NCBI RefSeq assembly: GCF_005473905.2
Contig: NZ_CP061336.1
Span: 3,154,501 to 3,218,500, forward strand
Reading direction: 5' to 3'
DNA: 64,000 nt
From: Ruminiclostridium herbifermentans
GTDB lineage: Bacteria; Bacillota; Clostridia; Acetivibrionales; DSM-1351
Part shown: piece after piece, positions 1-7,528 of the stretch
How positions within the stretch are numbered: the stretch's first letter is position 1
How the letters are laid out: each line of letters starts with the position of its first letter
The notes under the pieces: model-generated
Told to the model about the DNA's origin: nothing
Seen by the model: only the letters and a program-made list of their open reading frames with translations
The model's database searches: none
Made by a program: the position numbers and the translations under genes

Positions 1-462
1 TACTGATGTTCCACAGCGTGCCAAGTACATTGCAAGCATGGATGCCTTATATGGTTCTAAATAGATATCCTTTCCAATTTTAAAAGTAGTACTTTTCCCT
101 ATACCTGGAACTATAAGTATATAAGAGCCCTCCTGTGTAACCGGTGAGAAATCTGCAATATACACCTGCTCATTAGTATCTGAATTTCTCATTGAAGTTG
201 GTCTTCCTGTAAACACTACTTCACCGTTATCTTTTACAAGTTTAAATTCAGAAAAATTTGATGCAATTGTTGCTTTCTTTACTTGTTCTGGTAAAAATCC
301 AATAGAATTCAATCTGATTCTGTTATCAAACTGATAATTATTGACTTGTAAGCTTTCTGCCGATACATTGGCTATAGGGGAAACCAGCAATGATAGCGCA
401 ATAGCACCGCTTAAAAGTAAGCTTATAGCCTTTTTCATTTTGAATTTGCCTATTATACTCAT
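1..462 (-). CDS. Glycoside hydrolase family 9 cellulase, N-terminal part (runs off the window)
   Basis: The reading frame starts with a typical Gram-positive signal peptide: a basic KFKMKK stretch, a hydrophobic core, and cleavage near NVSA-ES. It is followed by an immunoglobulin-like domain of the CelD_N type found at the N-terminus of family 9 endoglucanases, with the landmarks IRLNSIGFLPEQVKKA, VYIADFSPVTQEGSYIL and, at the window edge, the MLAMYLARCGT region that leads into the catalytic domain. The protein would be secreted and would hydrolyse cellulose, possibly as a cellulosome subunit. The catalytic domain and any dockerin lie outside the window. The start is chosen for an AGGAG site about 10 nt upstream. 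It agrees with the CBM3 protein at the other end of the window in pointing to a cellulose degrader. Confidence 0.85.
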   Translation of the reverse strand, partial: MSIIGKFKMKKAISLLLSGAIALSLLVSPIANVSAESLQVNNYQFDNRIRLNSIGFLPEQVKKATIASNFSEFKLVKDNGEVVFTGRPTSMRNSDTNEQVYIADFSPVTQEGSYILIVPGIGKSTTFKIGKDIYLEPYKASMLAMYLARCGTSV

Positions 463-532
463 TATTAGCACACTCCTATTATTTTTATTATGCAAGGAAC
501 ATTACTTATCCTGTTTTTCAAAAAATCATCTA

Positions 533-561
533 ATTATATCATTTGATTTGAGGTTAACCAA
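533..561 (-). promoter_or_regulatory. Candidate sigma-A promoter of the GH9 gene
   Basis: On the minus strand a perfect TATAAT (533-538) lies 17 bp from a weak -35 TTGGTT (556-561), about 70 nt upstream of the cellulase start. Just upstream, an inverted repeat (aatacga at 579-585, tcgtatt at 596-602) could be an operator. Read by eye; no expression data. Confidence 0.4.
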
Positions 562-602
562 AATCCTAGCATGTCTTAATACGAATTTTAAATTCTCGTA
601 TT

Positions 603-1200
603 TAAAACAGCTTTTGGTCTTAATTTGTTTATACTCCCTCCTTTCATTAAAAAAATAACACATTACCTTCTCTCTTCACCAAATAAAATTAATAAAGTAT
701 TTTAAAGATAGATAATATGTTAGTTATTTCATGAAAATTGTAATATATCAGACCAGCAATACAAAAGATAATAGCTGTACAATGGGTCATAAGTTAATGA
801 ATAATGGTTTATTTATTTAGAGTAAAAATAATTTTCAAATAACCAGTCTGTTGAAAAACAGATATAAATACCTTGTCAAAATTTATCAAATATAGCCGTA
901 ACCACATTATATACACTTTGTACAATATTTACAATAAGATGTTTTATTGAATTGGTTTGTTTACTTATTAAATTTGTTTGATTTCATATTGTATAGTTTA
1001 ATTTTTTATTATTTTAGTTTGATTTTTTACTTTCATCTAATATTAAGTAAATAATCTCTCAACAAAATCGACTATTATATTACATAAATTTAATGTTGAA
1101 ATTATATCAACAATACAACATCATCAAAAATATGACTTTTTATAAAGCATATCATGTTTTACATGTAAAAAAACAATATAGAGAATATTTCAGTTTCAAT
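603..1200. other. Intergenic AT-rich stretch, nothing recognised
   Basis: About 600 bp of very AT-rich DNA upstream of the cellulase promoter. I see no open frame with a ribosome-binding site, no tRNA-like cloverleaf and no convincing terminator. Confidence 0.5.
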
Positions 1201-1560
1201 GTCGGGAGCAAGCCTTAGTTCATATTCGTGGAAGTACTATTTCCAGAGCAAGCCATAGGTCATGTTCACGGAAGTACTATTTCGGAAGCAAGCCATAGAT
1301 TATCTGCAGGGGAGTACTATTTCGGGAGTAAGCCATAGATTATCTGCAGGGAAGTTCTATTTCGGAAGCAAGCCATAGATCATCTGCAGGGAAGTACTAT
1401 TTCGGGAGTAAGCCATAGATTATCTGCAGGGAAGTTCTATTTCGGAAGCAAGCCATAGATTATCTGCAGGGAAGTACTATTTCGGGAGTAAGCCATAGAT
1501 TATTTTCACGGAAGTACTATTTCGGAAGCAATCCATAGATTATATTCACGAGAGTACTAT
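1201..1560. repeat. 40-bp tandem repeat, nine contiguous copies
   Basis: Nine head-to-tail units of exactly 40 bp fill this interval, each ending in gaagtactat or a one-base variant and carrying agccatagat in the middle. Central copies alternate between two versions (ttcgggagta- and ttcggaagca-), giving a partial 80-bp super-period. The outer copies are the most diverged. Forty is not a multiple of three, so a conserved peptide repeat is unlikely. There are no unique spacers, so it is not a CRISPR array. Confidence 0.9.
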
Positions 1561-1610
1561 TTAAGCAGTTTGCTGTTGATTATATTATTTCTTGTTTTAA
1601 GTATATCTTT

Positions 1611-1680
1611 AAGCACACTATGAACCATGGATGGTAAGTATGGAAAGTCTGCTTAAAACATTTATAAACTAAAAAACTCA
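1611..1680. repeat. Dispersed intergenic element, copy A
   Basis: A stretch beginning cactatgaaccatggatg and continuing through a ggaaag...cttaaaacattnataaact block resembles segments at about 4311-4385 and 52207-52275. All three lie in gene-free DNA. Function unknown. Confidence 0.45.
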
Positions 1681-1751
1681 TTTTAGGAAATATGTTAATA
1701 CCACACACATTGGCAAAAATGCTTGCGTTCTAATTAATGTGTTTAATTAAT

Positions 1752-1810
1752 ATGTGTAAACCAAAAAAGGTATTTGCTAAAATAGCAAATACCTTTTTTG
1801 GTTTACACAT
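1752..1810 (-). terminator. Perfect 28-bp inverted repeat, likely (bidirectional) terminator
   Basis: Arms 1752-1779 and 1783-1810 are perfectly complementary around a 3-nt AAA loop. The stem contains an A6/T6 tract. It sits about 65 bp downstream of the acyltransferase stop on the minus strand, where a terminator is expected. The perfect, unusually long stem could also be a small mobile-element remnant. Confidence 0.65.
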
Positions 1811-1876
1811 AACATAGAATTTAGGAAAGTTTTTTATTAGAATTAGAATTTTGCTTAATTAATTTATAACTACTTA

Positions 1877-2419
1877 CTATTGCAAACAAGCTACCTTTTC
1901 AATATCATTTTTGAATCCTGAATGTGAATACTTACCTACAAATTCATCAAAATTCCTAAAGGTATTAAACATTGACATAATTTTGTTGCAATCCCAATCC
2001 CACCATTTCAATTTCTCTATCTCAGCAATCATTTCATCAGAAAATCTCATTCTTATTTTTCTAGCAGGTTCTCCACTTACAACACTGTAGCTTTCAACAT
2101 CTTCCGTAACAATGCTGCCTGATTCAATAATTGCACCATTACCAATTTTTACTCCTGACATAATTAAAACATTCAAACCTATTTTTACATCATGTCCAAT
2201 CTCCACACGCTCATCACCTGGATTTATATTAACAAAGGGTGAAATTGAACAATGTTTACCAATTGTTGTATTATATATATTGCTATATTCTGCTGCTTGA
2301 GAAAAGTCACCAATTTCAACTTCCTCTAAAACAGAATTTCTCTTTATTTTTACAAAATTACCTAGATTAACATTTTTAAGTAATACATCCTTATCAATAA
2401 GTCTTGTATGCTTGTTCAC
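1877..2419 (-). CDS. Hexapeptide-repeat acyltransferase (CatB/Vat-like, XAT family)
   Basis: The 180-aa protein is built of left-handed beta-helix hexapeptide repeats, for example IGDFSQ, IGKHCS, IGHDVKIG and IGNGAIIESGSIVTEDV. The last is followed by VSGEPARKIRMRFSDE and the KWWDWD tail typical of xenobiotic acetyltransferases (CatB, streptogramin Vat). Family members transfer acetyl groups from acetyl-CoA to hydroxyls of antibiotics, sugars or polysaccharide precursors. It is shorter than CatB (about 210 aa), so the substrate is uncertain, and a cell-surface polysaccharide is equally possible. Its 5' leader carries a cyclic-di-GMP-I riboswitch and an intrinsic terminator, so a role in surface or biofilm modification is inferred. 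Monocistronic. Confidence 0.75.
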   Translation of the reverse strand: MNKHTRLIDKDVLLKNVNLGNFVKIKRNSVLEEVEIGDFSQAAEYSNIYNTTIGKHCSISPFVNINPGDERVEIGHDVKIGLNVLIMSGVKIGNGAIIESGSIVTEDVESYSVVSGEPARKIRMRFSDEMIAEIEKLKWWDWDCNKIMSMFNTFRNFDEFVGKYSHSGFKNDIEKVACLQ

Positions 2420-2538
2420 CTAAATCCACCTCCAACCACATTAAATAATAACTATAAACCTACTATGTTGTTAGTACTAAGTCTTCTATGCAGTTTTAGT
2501 TAAATTTATGTAAAGAACGTTTTTTAAGGATAAACTTA

Positions 2539-2575
2539 AATAAATAAAAGCTGTGACACAAAGTTGCCACAGCTA
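2539..2575 (-). terminator. Riboswitch expression-platform terminator
   Basis: On the minus strand the stem AGCTGTG/CACAGCT (2549-2555 and 2568-2574) is followed by TTTTATTTATTT. Its loop and 3' arm hold CTTTGTGTC, the exact complement of GACACAAAG in the riboswitch core. The two structures should therefore be mutually exclusive. Confidence 0.7.
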
Positions 2576-2599
2576 AATAAAACGTTATATACGTTTAAC

Positions 2600-2690
2600 A
2601 TTTGGCAACCTGACGATCATGGTGCATTCACACTTTAGACTCATGGCTTTGTGTCCTTACCTTTCAGTAAGTTTACCTTTTCATATGTTA
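2600..2690 (-). promoter_or_regulatory. Cyclic-di-GMP-I (GEMM-I) riboswitch
   Basis: The minus-strand RNA has the class I layout. A P1 strand (GGUAAAC) comes first, then P2 (CUUACU-GAAA-GGUAAG) with the conserved GAAA tetraloop. Next are the core GGACACAAAGCC, a P3 region with GUCUAAAG and GAAUGCACCAUGAU, and GUCAGGUUGCC closing P1. The match to the consensus is position by position. It lies between a good promoter and the acyltransferase, with a terminator about 30 nt downstream. The P2 tetraloop and core are intact, so it should be functional. Specificity for 3',3'-cGAMP cannot be excluded by eye. Confidence 0.85.
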
Positions 2691-2730
2691 TTTTTTAATT
2701 TTACAAATACTACTTTTATTAACTATTTAT

Positions 2731-2759
2731 ACTATACACCATTTCGACAAAATTTTCAA
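2731..2759 (-). promoter_or_regulatory. Promoter of the riboswitch-acyltransferase transcript
   Basis: On the minus strand, TTGAAA (2754-2759) and TATAGT (2731-2736) are separated by 17 bp. This places the transcript start some 30 nt upstream of the riboswitch P1 stem. Confidence 0.55.
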
Positions 2760-2893
2760 TAGTTTTTTTTAAATTTGTCAATAGAATTTTTTTCTTTTAT
2801 TAAAAGCCACACAATATATGGCGTTGGGCATATTTTTATTAACAATATACTGATGTTTTTCAAAGTATTTATAACTGTTTTTCGAATTTATTC

Positions 2894-4078
2894 CTAACAG
2901 TCTTTACTATTTGGCACGTAATTATGATCTACTGTTATTATAGTTCGATACTTCTCATCTATATCCTTTAATTTATCCGAAATTAGATTCTTTAACTCTT
3001 CATCATTAAGTCTTGTATTATACGGAGTTACAATGTCAAAAATCAAATTGGAGTGGCTTATTCCCCAAACTACTCTAAAGTCATGCATACTAATCTCAGG
3101 CGATATATCTAAAATAATTCCTTTAACCAATTCCTTAAGTTCATTAGTTTTTTCATCATTTGTCACAACAGGGTCAAGATGAATTACCATGTGAATGCCT
3201 TCATCTGTTAAAAAATCTCTTTCAATATTGTCAATAATATCATGGCTAACCATAATATCCTGATCCGCTGACACTTCACAATGTACTGAAGCAAAGCATT
3301 TGTATGCACCATAACTATGTACGGTCAAATCGTGCAATCCAATGATATTATCATAGCTTAAAATTTTTTCGTATATTCTATCTACCAACTCTTTTGTTGG
3401 TGCCATACCCAATAATGGGCTTATAGTATCAGAAACCAACTTTATACCACTTATTATAATTAAAATAGCTACTAATGCACCCATATACCCATCTAGGTTG
3501 AAGCCTGTAAGACGTGTTATTAATGCTGCTGCTAAAACAGCTGATGTTGAAAGAATATCATTTCTACTATCAACTGAGGTAGCTACCAGCGTCATAGAAT
3601 TAATTTTTTTGCCCATATTACGATAAAAAATACACTGCCAAAGCTTTATAACAATAGCAATAATAAGTATTGCTACTGATAGCAAACTGAATTCTGCCGT
3701 TTGAGGTTCCCTTATTTTATCAATAGAACTTATAATAAGCTGTAAACCTAAAAATATAATTATAAAAGATACAATCAATCCTGAAATATACTCCATTCGC
3801 GCATGCCCATATGGATGTTTTTCATCTGCGGGTTTCCCAGAAATTTTAAATCCAATTAGCGTTACTACTGAGGAAGCTGAATCCGAAAGATTGTTTACAG
3901 CATCTGCTACAATTGATATACTGCTAAAAATTAATCCAGCAATAATCTTAATTATAAAAAGTAATAAATTAGTTACAATTCCAATAATACTAGCAAACTT
4001 ACCATAATTCTCTCTTACAATAGGATTATCAATATTCTTATAGTCCTTAATAAATAATCGTATCAATATATTAGTCAA
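2894..4078 (-). CDS. Cation diffusion facilitator (CDF) family metal exporter
   Basis: This 394-aa integral membrane protein has the CDF fold: six predicted membrane helices in the first 210 residues and a cytoplasmic metal-binding C-terminal domain. Diagnostic motifs are DAVNNLSDSASS in helix 2, HPYGHARMEYISGL before helix 3 and DSRND in helix 5. The DxxxD pair in helix 5, replacing HxxxD of zinc transporters, fits the Mn(II)/Fe(II)-exporting branch (MntE-like). CDF proteins are proton-coupled antiporters that lower cytoplasmic metal. The C-terminal domain has the usual dimer elements (HDLTVHSYG, SVHCEVSAD). Monocistronic; no metal-responsive operator was recognised. Confidence 0.85.
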   Translation of the reverse strand: MTNILIRLFIKDYKNIDNPIVRENYGKFASIIGIVTNLLLFIIKIIAGLIFSSISIVADAVNNLSDSASSVVTLIGFKISGKPADEKHPYGHARMEYISGLIVSFIIIFLGLQLIISSIDKIREPQTAEFSLLSVAILIIAIVIKLWQCIFYRNMGKKINSMTLVATSVDSRNDILSTSAVLAAALITRLTGFNLDGYMGALVAILIIISGIKLVSDTISPLLGMAPTKELVDRIYEKILSYDNIIGLHDLTVHSYGAYKCFASVHCEVSADQDIMVSHDIIDNIERDFLTDEGIHMVIHLDPVVTNDEKTNELKELVKGIILDISPEISMHDFRVVWGISHSNLIFDIVTPYNTRLNDEELKNLISDKLKDIDEKYRTIITVDHNYVPNSKDC

Positions 4079-4580
4079 GCTTAACCCTGCCTTCCAAAAA
4101 GTCCCCTTTTATATTTAGCATATAAATTATTAACATTTTTAGTTCCAAATATGTTTACTTAGAATCCCTATATAATACTAAGTTAAATTGTAATACTAAA
4201 TTAAATCCTAAATTCTTTAGAATTTCAAATTATTACATAATACTATATCCTGCAGTATGAGTTAGTCAAGTGAAATCATATAATTTTCCAAACAAGACAA
4301 AATACATCTACTAGAATACTATAAACCTTGGATGCTAATTGTTGAAAATCAGCTTAAAGCATTAATGAACTCAAAACTTGAAAGTTAACCGTGTAAGAGC
4401 TAACTATACTTTAAAGTTATTTTTTAAATAAATTATCAGTAAATTATACTAAAAATAGAGTGATTTTATTTGAAAGCTGAAGATAAGCTAAATAATTAAT
4501 CAATCAGTATTAGTTGTATAAAATTATTTATTAAGCAAATTATAAGGTTACAAAGTTTAAGTTTTTACAATTTTAATAAT
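4079..4580. other. Intergenic region, no gene recognised
   Basis: About 500 bp of AT-rich DNA between the divergent CDF and small-peptide genes. Apart from a diverged copy of the dispersed element (4311-4385), nothing was recognised. Confidence 0.5.
4311..4385. repeat. Dispersed intergenic element, copy B
   Basis: Diverged relative of the segments at 1611 and 52207: actataaaccttggatg, then ttgaaaatcagcttaaagc and attaatgaactcaaaact in the same order and spacing. Confidence 0.35.
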
Positions 4581-4582
4581 GT

Positions 4583-4621
4583 CCATGCCTTCTGTATTTT
4601 TAATTAAAAGCATAGGCATGG
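4583..4621 (+). other. Leader hairpin upstream of the small peptide gene
   Basis: Inverted repeat ccatgcct (4583-4590) / aggcatgg (4614-4621), ending about 10 nt before the gaaaggag ribosome-binding site. It could be an operator or an RNA-stability hairpin. There is no T-run after it. Confidence 0.4.
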
Positions 4622-4645
4622 TTATACTAAGAAAGGAGTAATTTT

Positions 4646-4777
4646 ATGGCTAAAGGAAGTAAAGGTCACAAGATATCATCAAAATCTAATTCTCAAAATA
4701 AGTCTGAAAAAAATATTACTAAGGACAAAACCAACTCACAATTTAATAATAAAAGCAACGCAAAAGTTGATGACTAA
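4646..4777 (+). CDS. Small basic hydrophilic peptide, unknown function (43 aa)
   Basis: A 43-residue frame begins with ATG 7 nt after a strong gaaaggag ribosome-binding site and ends at a TAA followed by an A/T tract. It starts MAKGSKGHKISSKSN and is rich in Lys, Ser and Asn with no hydrophobic segment, Cys or Trp. The composition suggests a disordered, nucleic-acid-binding or spore-type small protein; I do not recognise the family. It is supported by the ribosome-binding site, a leader hairpin and the lack of a competing frame. Confidence 0.55.
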   Translation: MAKGSKGHKISSKSNSQNKSEKNITKDKTNSQFNNKSNAKVDD

Positions 4778-4888
4778 AAAAAATTTTTTTCATGCATATT
4801 TAATTTGAAATATGACCATAATATTTACTGGATACAGAAATGTGTCCAATAGCTAAGATTTAATGAAGATAGTGGGGGGATGGTTCCA

Positions 4889-5155
4889 ATGGACGACTCT
4901 ATTTCTCAAAAATTATAGTTTTGCAAAACTAGTTGATGTTATTGGATATCCTAAAAGTGGGATGAATTTTGACATTATAGGACGCAGGCAAGAGTTTTAT
5001 ATATCGAGTTTTGGGAGATGGTAATTTTGATTAACTCAAACTATTTTTCTCGCATACCCGTAATTGATAACTTCTTGTGTCCAGTTAATGTCCGAGGAAC
5101 TGTTTTCGCTCCAAATGGGTGGCCACAGTTAATTAGGGCAGTAATTGGAAACTAT
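4889..5155 (+). pseudogene. Possible decayed gene fragment
   Basis: Coding-like stretches in different plus frames follow one another. A short start (MVPMDDSIS) ends at a stop. The next frame reads NYSFAKLVDVIGYPKSGMNF and FDIIGRRQEFYISSFGRW, then stops. A third reads INSNYFSRIPVIDNFLCPV and NVRGTVFAPNGWPQLIRAV, then stops. Composition is protein-like and less AT-rich than the surroundings, which suggests a small gene broken by frameshifts. The family is not recognised and chance is possible. Confidence 0.3.
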
Positions 5156-5220
5156 TGTTAGAGAATTTGTGGTTCCAAAATTATTTCTTAACTTAATTCG
5201 TTAAATCATAGCTATTTAGG

Positions 5221-5250
5221 GCAGGGATTTGAAAGAATCCCTGCTCTTTT
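5221..5250 (+). terminator. Intrinsic terminator
   Basis: Stem gcagggatt (5221-5229) / aatccctgc (5236-5244) with a 6-nt loop, followed by tcttttattt. It ends the plus-strand unit holding the small peptide and the decayed fragment. Confidence 0.8.
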
Positions 5251-5360
5251 ATTTAATAAATGATATTCTTATTAATAAATAAACTAGTTATAGCATTATT
5301 TTGGAGAAGTGTTGTGAAATTTCAGTCATATCTTTATTATTAAATAAACCAGTTACATTA

Positions 5361-5840
5361 TTATATTCTTTTTACACGCTTACCTGAAAAAATCATCTTG
5401 AAGATTGCTGTTGAAAACATTATACCAAATCCAATGCTTCCAGCAACGGCTAGTGTTAATATTCCTTTATCTAGAGCTGCTGACAAGTTATTCTCTACAA
5501 TATGTCTTAATGCAGTATAAGCCTTATAGCCAGGTACAAGCGGAAAAATGCCAGGTATCAAAAAACCAAATGCTGGAGTTTTTATTATTCTAGCTAATGA
5601 CTCACTGTAAATTCCTATGGCAATTGCTCCAAAAAACGAAGCTATTATTGGGCTCTGTGTAAAATAAAACAAAAGCTGATATATAGCCCATCCAATAGCC
5701 CCACATAATCCAGCCAAAAATATTTTTCGCCTATCTATATTAAAAAGTATTGCCGGAAAAATACTCCCAAAAAACGCCAATATTATTTTGATTATCATTA
5801 TTATATCCATGCCCCACAGCCATACAAAAAGCATCATCAA
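5361..5840 (-). CDS. Threonine/serine exporter, small subunit (ThrE_2 / YjjB-like)
   Basis: This 159-aa protein is almost entirely membrane helices (about five). It matches the second half of the ThrE exporter, which many Firmicutes encode separately (DUF3815/ThrE_2, YjjB-like). The characteristic LIPGIFPLVPGYKAYTAL motif is at residues 95-112. It is expected to form a complex with the ThrE domain protein just upstream to export threonine, serine or a related small acid. It follows that gene after about 120 bp on the same strand. The start is uncertain: Met11 or Met15, behind a GGGG stretch, are alternatives to the first Met. Confidence 0.75.
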   Translation of the reverse strand: MMMLFVWLWGMDIIMIIKIILAFFGSIFPAILFNIDRRKIFLAGLCGAIGWAIYQLLFYFTQSPIIASFFGAIAIGIYSESLARIIKTPAFGFLIPGIFPLVPGYKAYTALRHIVENNLSAALDKGILTLAVAGSIGFGIMFSTAIFKMIFSGKRVKRI

Positions 5841-5962
5841 GGATTAAGCATTTTCTTAATATAAAAGGCCTTAATAAAAAAAGTCCTTAATATAAACGGC
5901 ATGGATTTGCACCTCCTTACTATTTATATAATTTTTTCAACTTATATAATTTTTTTAACCCT

Positions 5963-6718
5963 TTAAATCCATTTCAATAATAGTGAAAGTGCGGTTGCAA
6001 TTCCCACTCCCATTGCAACTATGATTAAAATTGCCTCACTTAATTTAGCTGAACCAGAAACATAATCACCATAAAGTATATCTTTAATTCCATTTGTAAA
6101 TGCTACTCCGGGAAGAAGCACTATAATTGCACCAGTAATAACATTGTCCATATTGATTTGTGGAATCAATAATTGTAAACCTAAACTTACTGCTCCAATT
6201 ATAAGTCCAGATAGATAGTATAATAAAAATTGAAACATTCCAGCCTTTGATAGCTTGTCAAGGACATAGTATATTCCAATGCTAATAATAGCTGAAACTA
6301 GAGCATCTAACACAGTTCCATTAAAAAAAAGGGTATAGACAAATGCCGTCATACTTGCAGCAAAAATCCTTACTCCCAGTGAAAAATTGGGAGCATTATA
6401 TATATCCTTCAATACCTTTTTCGCTTCTTCATAGGATAATGGATTATTAATCAAATCCCTTGAAAAAGAATTAATCCTCTCAATTCTATAAAGATCAACA
6501 TCTCTTTGATTAATTCTCTTTACTGATGTAACCATATGTCCGTCGGGAGTAATAACAGAGATAAAAATGCCTGTTGAATTTGAAATACATTCACCCTCAT
6601 ATCCATAAGAATTGCATATTTTCTTAATCGTTTCTTCAACCCTATATGCTTCAGCTCCATTACGCAAAAGAATTTCTCCTGCAGCAGTAGCAATTTCAGC
6701 AACTTCTTTAATATCCAT
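5963..6718 (-). CDS. Threonine/serine exporter, large subunit (ThrE / YjjP-like)
   Basis: The 251-aa protein has the ThrE (DUF1212) layout: a soluble N-terminal part with AGEILLRNGAEAYRVEETI and a TSVKRINQRDVDL stretch, then five membrane helices with the LLPGVAFTNGIKDILYGDY signature at about residues 201-219. Family members export threonine/serine, or succinate in the YjjPB case. It lies directly upstream of its partner subunit in a two-gene operon. A GGGGTG ribosome-binding site precedes the ATG. The substrate cannot be read from the sequence. Confidence 0.8.
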   Translation of the reverse strand: MDIKEVAEIATAAGEILLRNGAEAYRVEETIKKICNSYGYEGECISNSTGIFISVITPDGHMVTSVKRINQRDVDLYRIERINSFSRDLINNPLSYEEAKKVLKDIYNAPNFSLGVRIFAASMTAFVYTLFFNGTVLDALVSAIISIGIYYVLDKLSKAGMFQFLLYYLSGLIIGAVSLGLQLLIPQINMDNVITGAIIVLLPGVAFTNGIKDILYGDYVSGSAKLSEAILIIVAMGVGIATALSLLLKWI

Positions 6719-7365
6719 AAAGCACCCCAGTAAAGTTTTATGCTAATGACAATTAAAACTGTTATCACATTTTTAAATAGACGCATCTACGGCAATGTGA
6801 CAGCAGAAGTACGCATATTTTTTCTGCTTCACCTAATTATTTCATACTATTAGTCACGTCTTATATGCAGCGTACCGTTTCAGCTGTGATTTAAAATAAA
6901 TCCTCTATTTTTAAATACATTTTAATATTATAACATATAATATACCCTGCTTTTTTCAGTTTACACATTTAATCATTGTCTTTCAAATATAACGAATCAT
7001 CTCAATTTAAAATACTATTTTATTATAGAATATTTGAGCAATTTTGTTCATATGAGAGAATTCTATAAAAATTAATAAGTACTTTCAGTTCTGTATATCA
7101 TTTAGTACGACTTAACTCGTGATAATGCAATATTCAGACATGATTCATTAATTCATTGCAGATATAGGAGATTTTTTATAGAAAGTCAAATTAGATATGA
7201 TTTCATGAATAATTTCGTCATTTATAATCTTAATCACCGATAGATTTTTGCTGTGGAAAAGTTGAATTATTTTTTAATAGTATATCAAAATATGCCAAAT
7301 GCCAGTACTCGTTATACAATTATTTTATTAAAATTCTAAATATAAACCACAAATATATAAAATAA
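6719..7365. other. Intergenic region, no gene recognised
   Basis: About 650 bp upstream of the exporter operon and downstream of the injection-system operon. No supported frame, RNA or repeat was seen. Confidence 0.5.
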
Positions 7366-7406
7366 GTGTAAGCCACCAAAACATATCTATAATTGGTAGC
7401 TTACAC
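7366..7406 (-). terminator. Terminator at the end of the injection-system operon
   Basis: Near-perfect 14-bp arms gtgtaagccaccaa (7366-7379) and ttggtagcttacac (7393-7406), with one G-U pair. On the minus strand they are followed by TTATTTTAT. It lies about 120 bp downstream of the last fibre gene. Confidence 0.7.
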
Positions 7407-7528
7407 CTATATCTATTTATTAATATATTTCAGCTATCACAAAATAAATTTATGATTTGCTGTTGTACAACTGCTAAGTTATAAATACTGCTGTTCATTC
7501 TTCAGCACGTATTTCTCCCTCTGAATTA

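Noticed and set aside
341-658. 105-aa plus-strand frame at the left edge
   Set aside because: It overlaps the cellulase signal peptide and promoter, has no ribosome-binding site, and its Leu/Ile richness reflects AT content.
1201-1560. CRISPR array
   Set aside because: Units are contiguous 40-bp repeats without unique spacers, and no cas genes are in the window.
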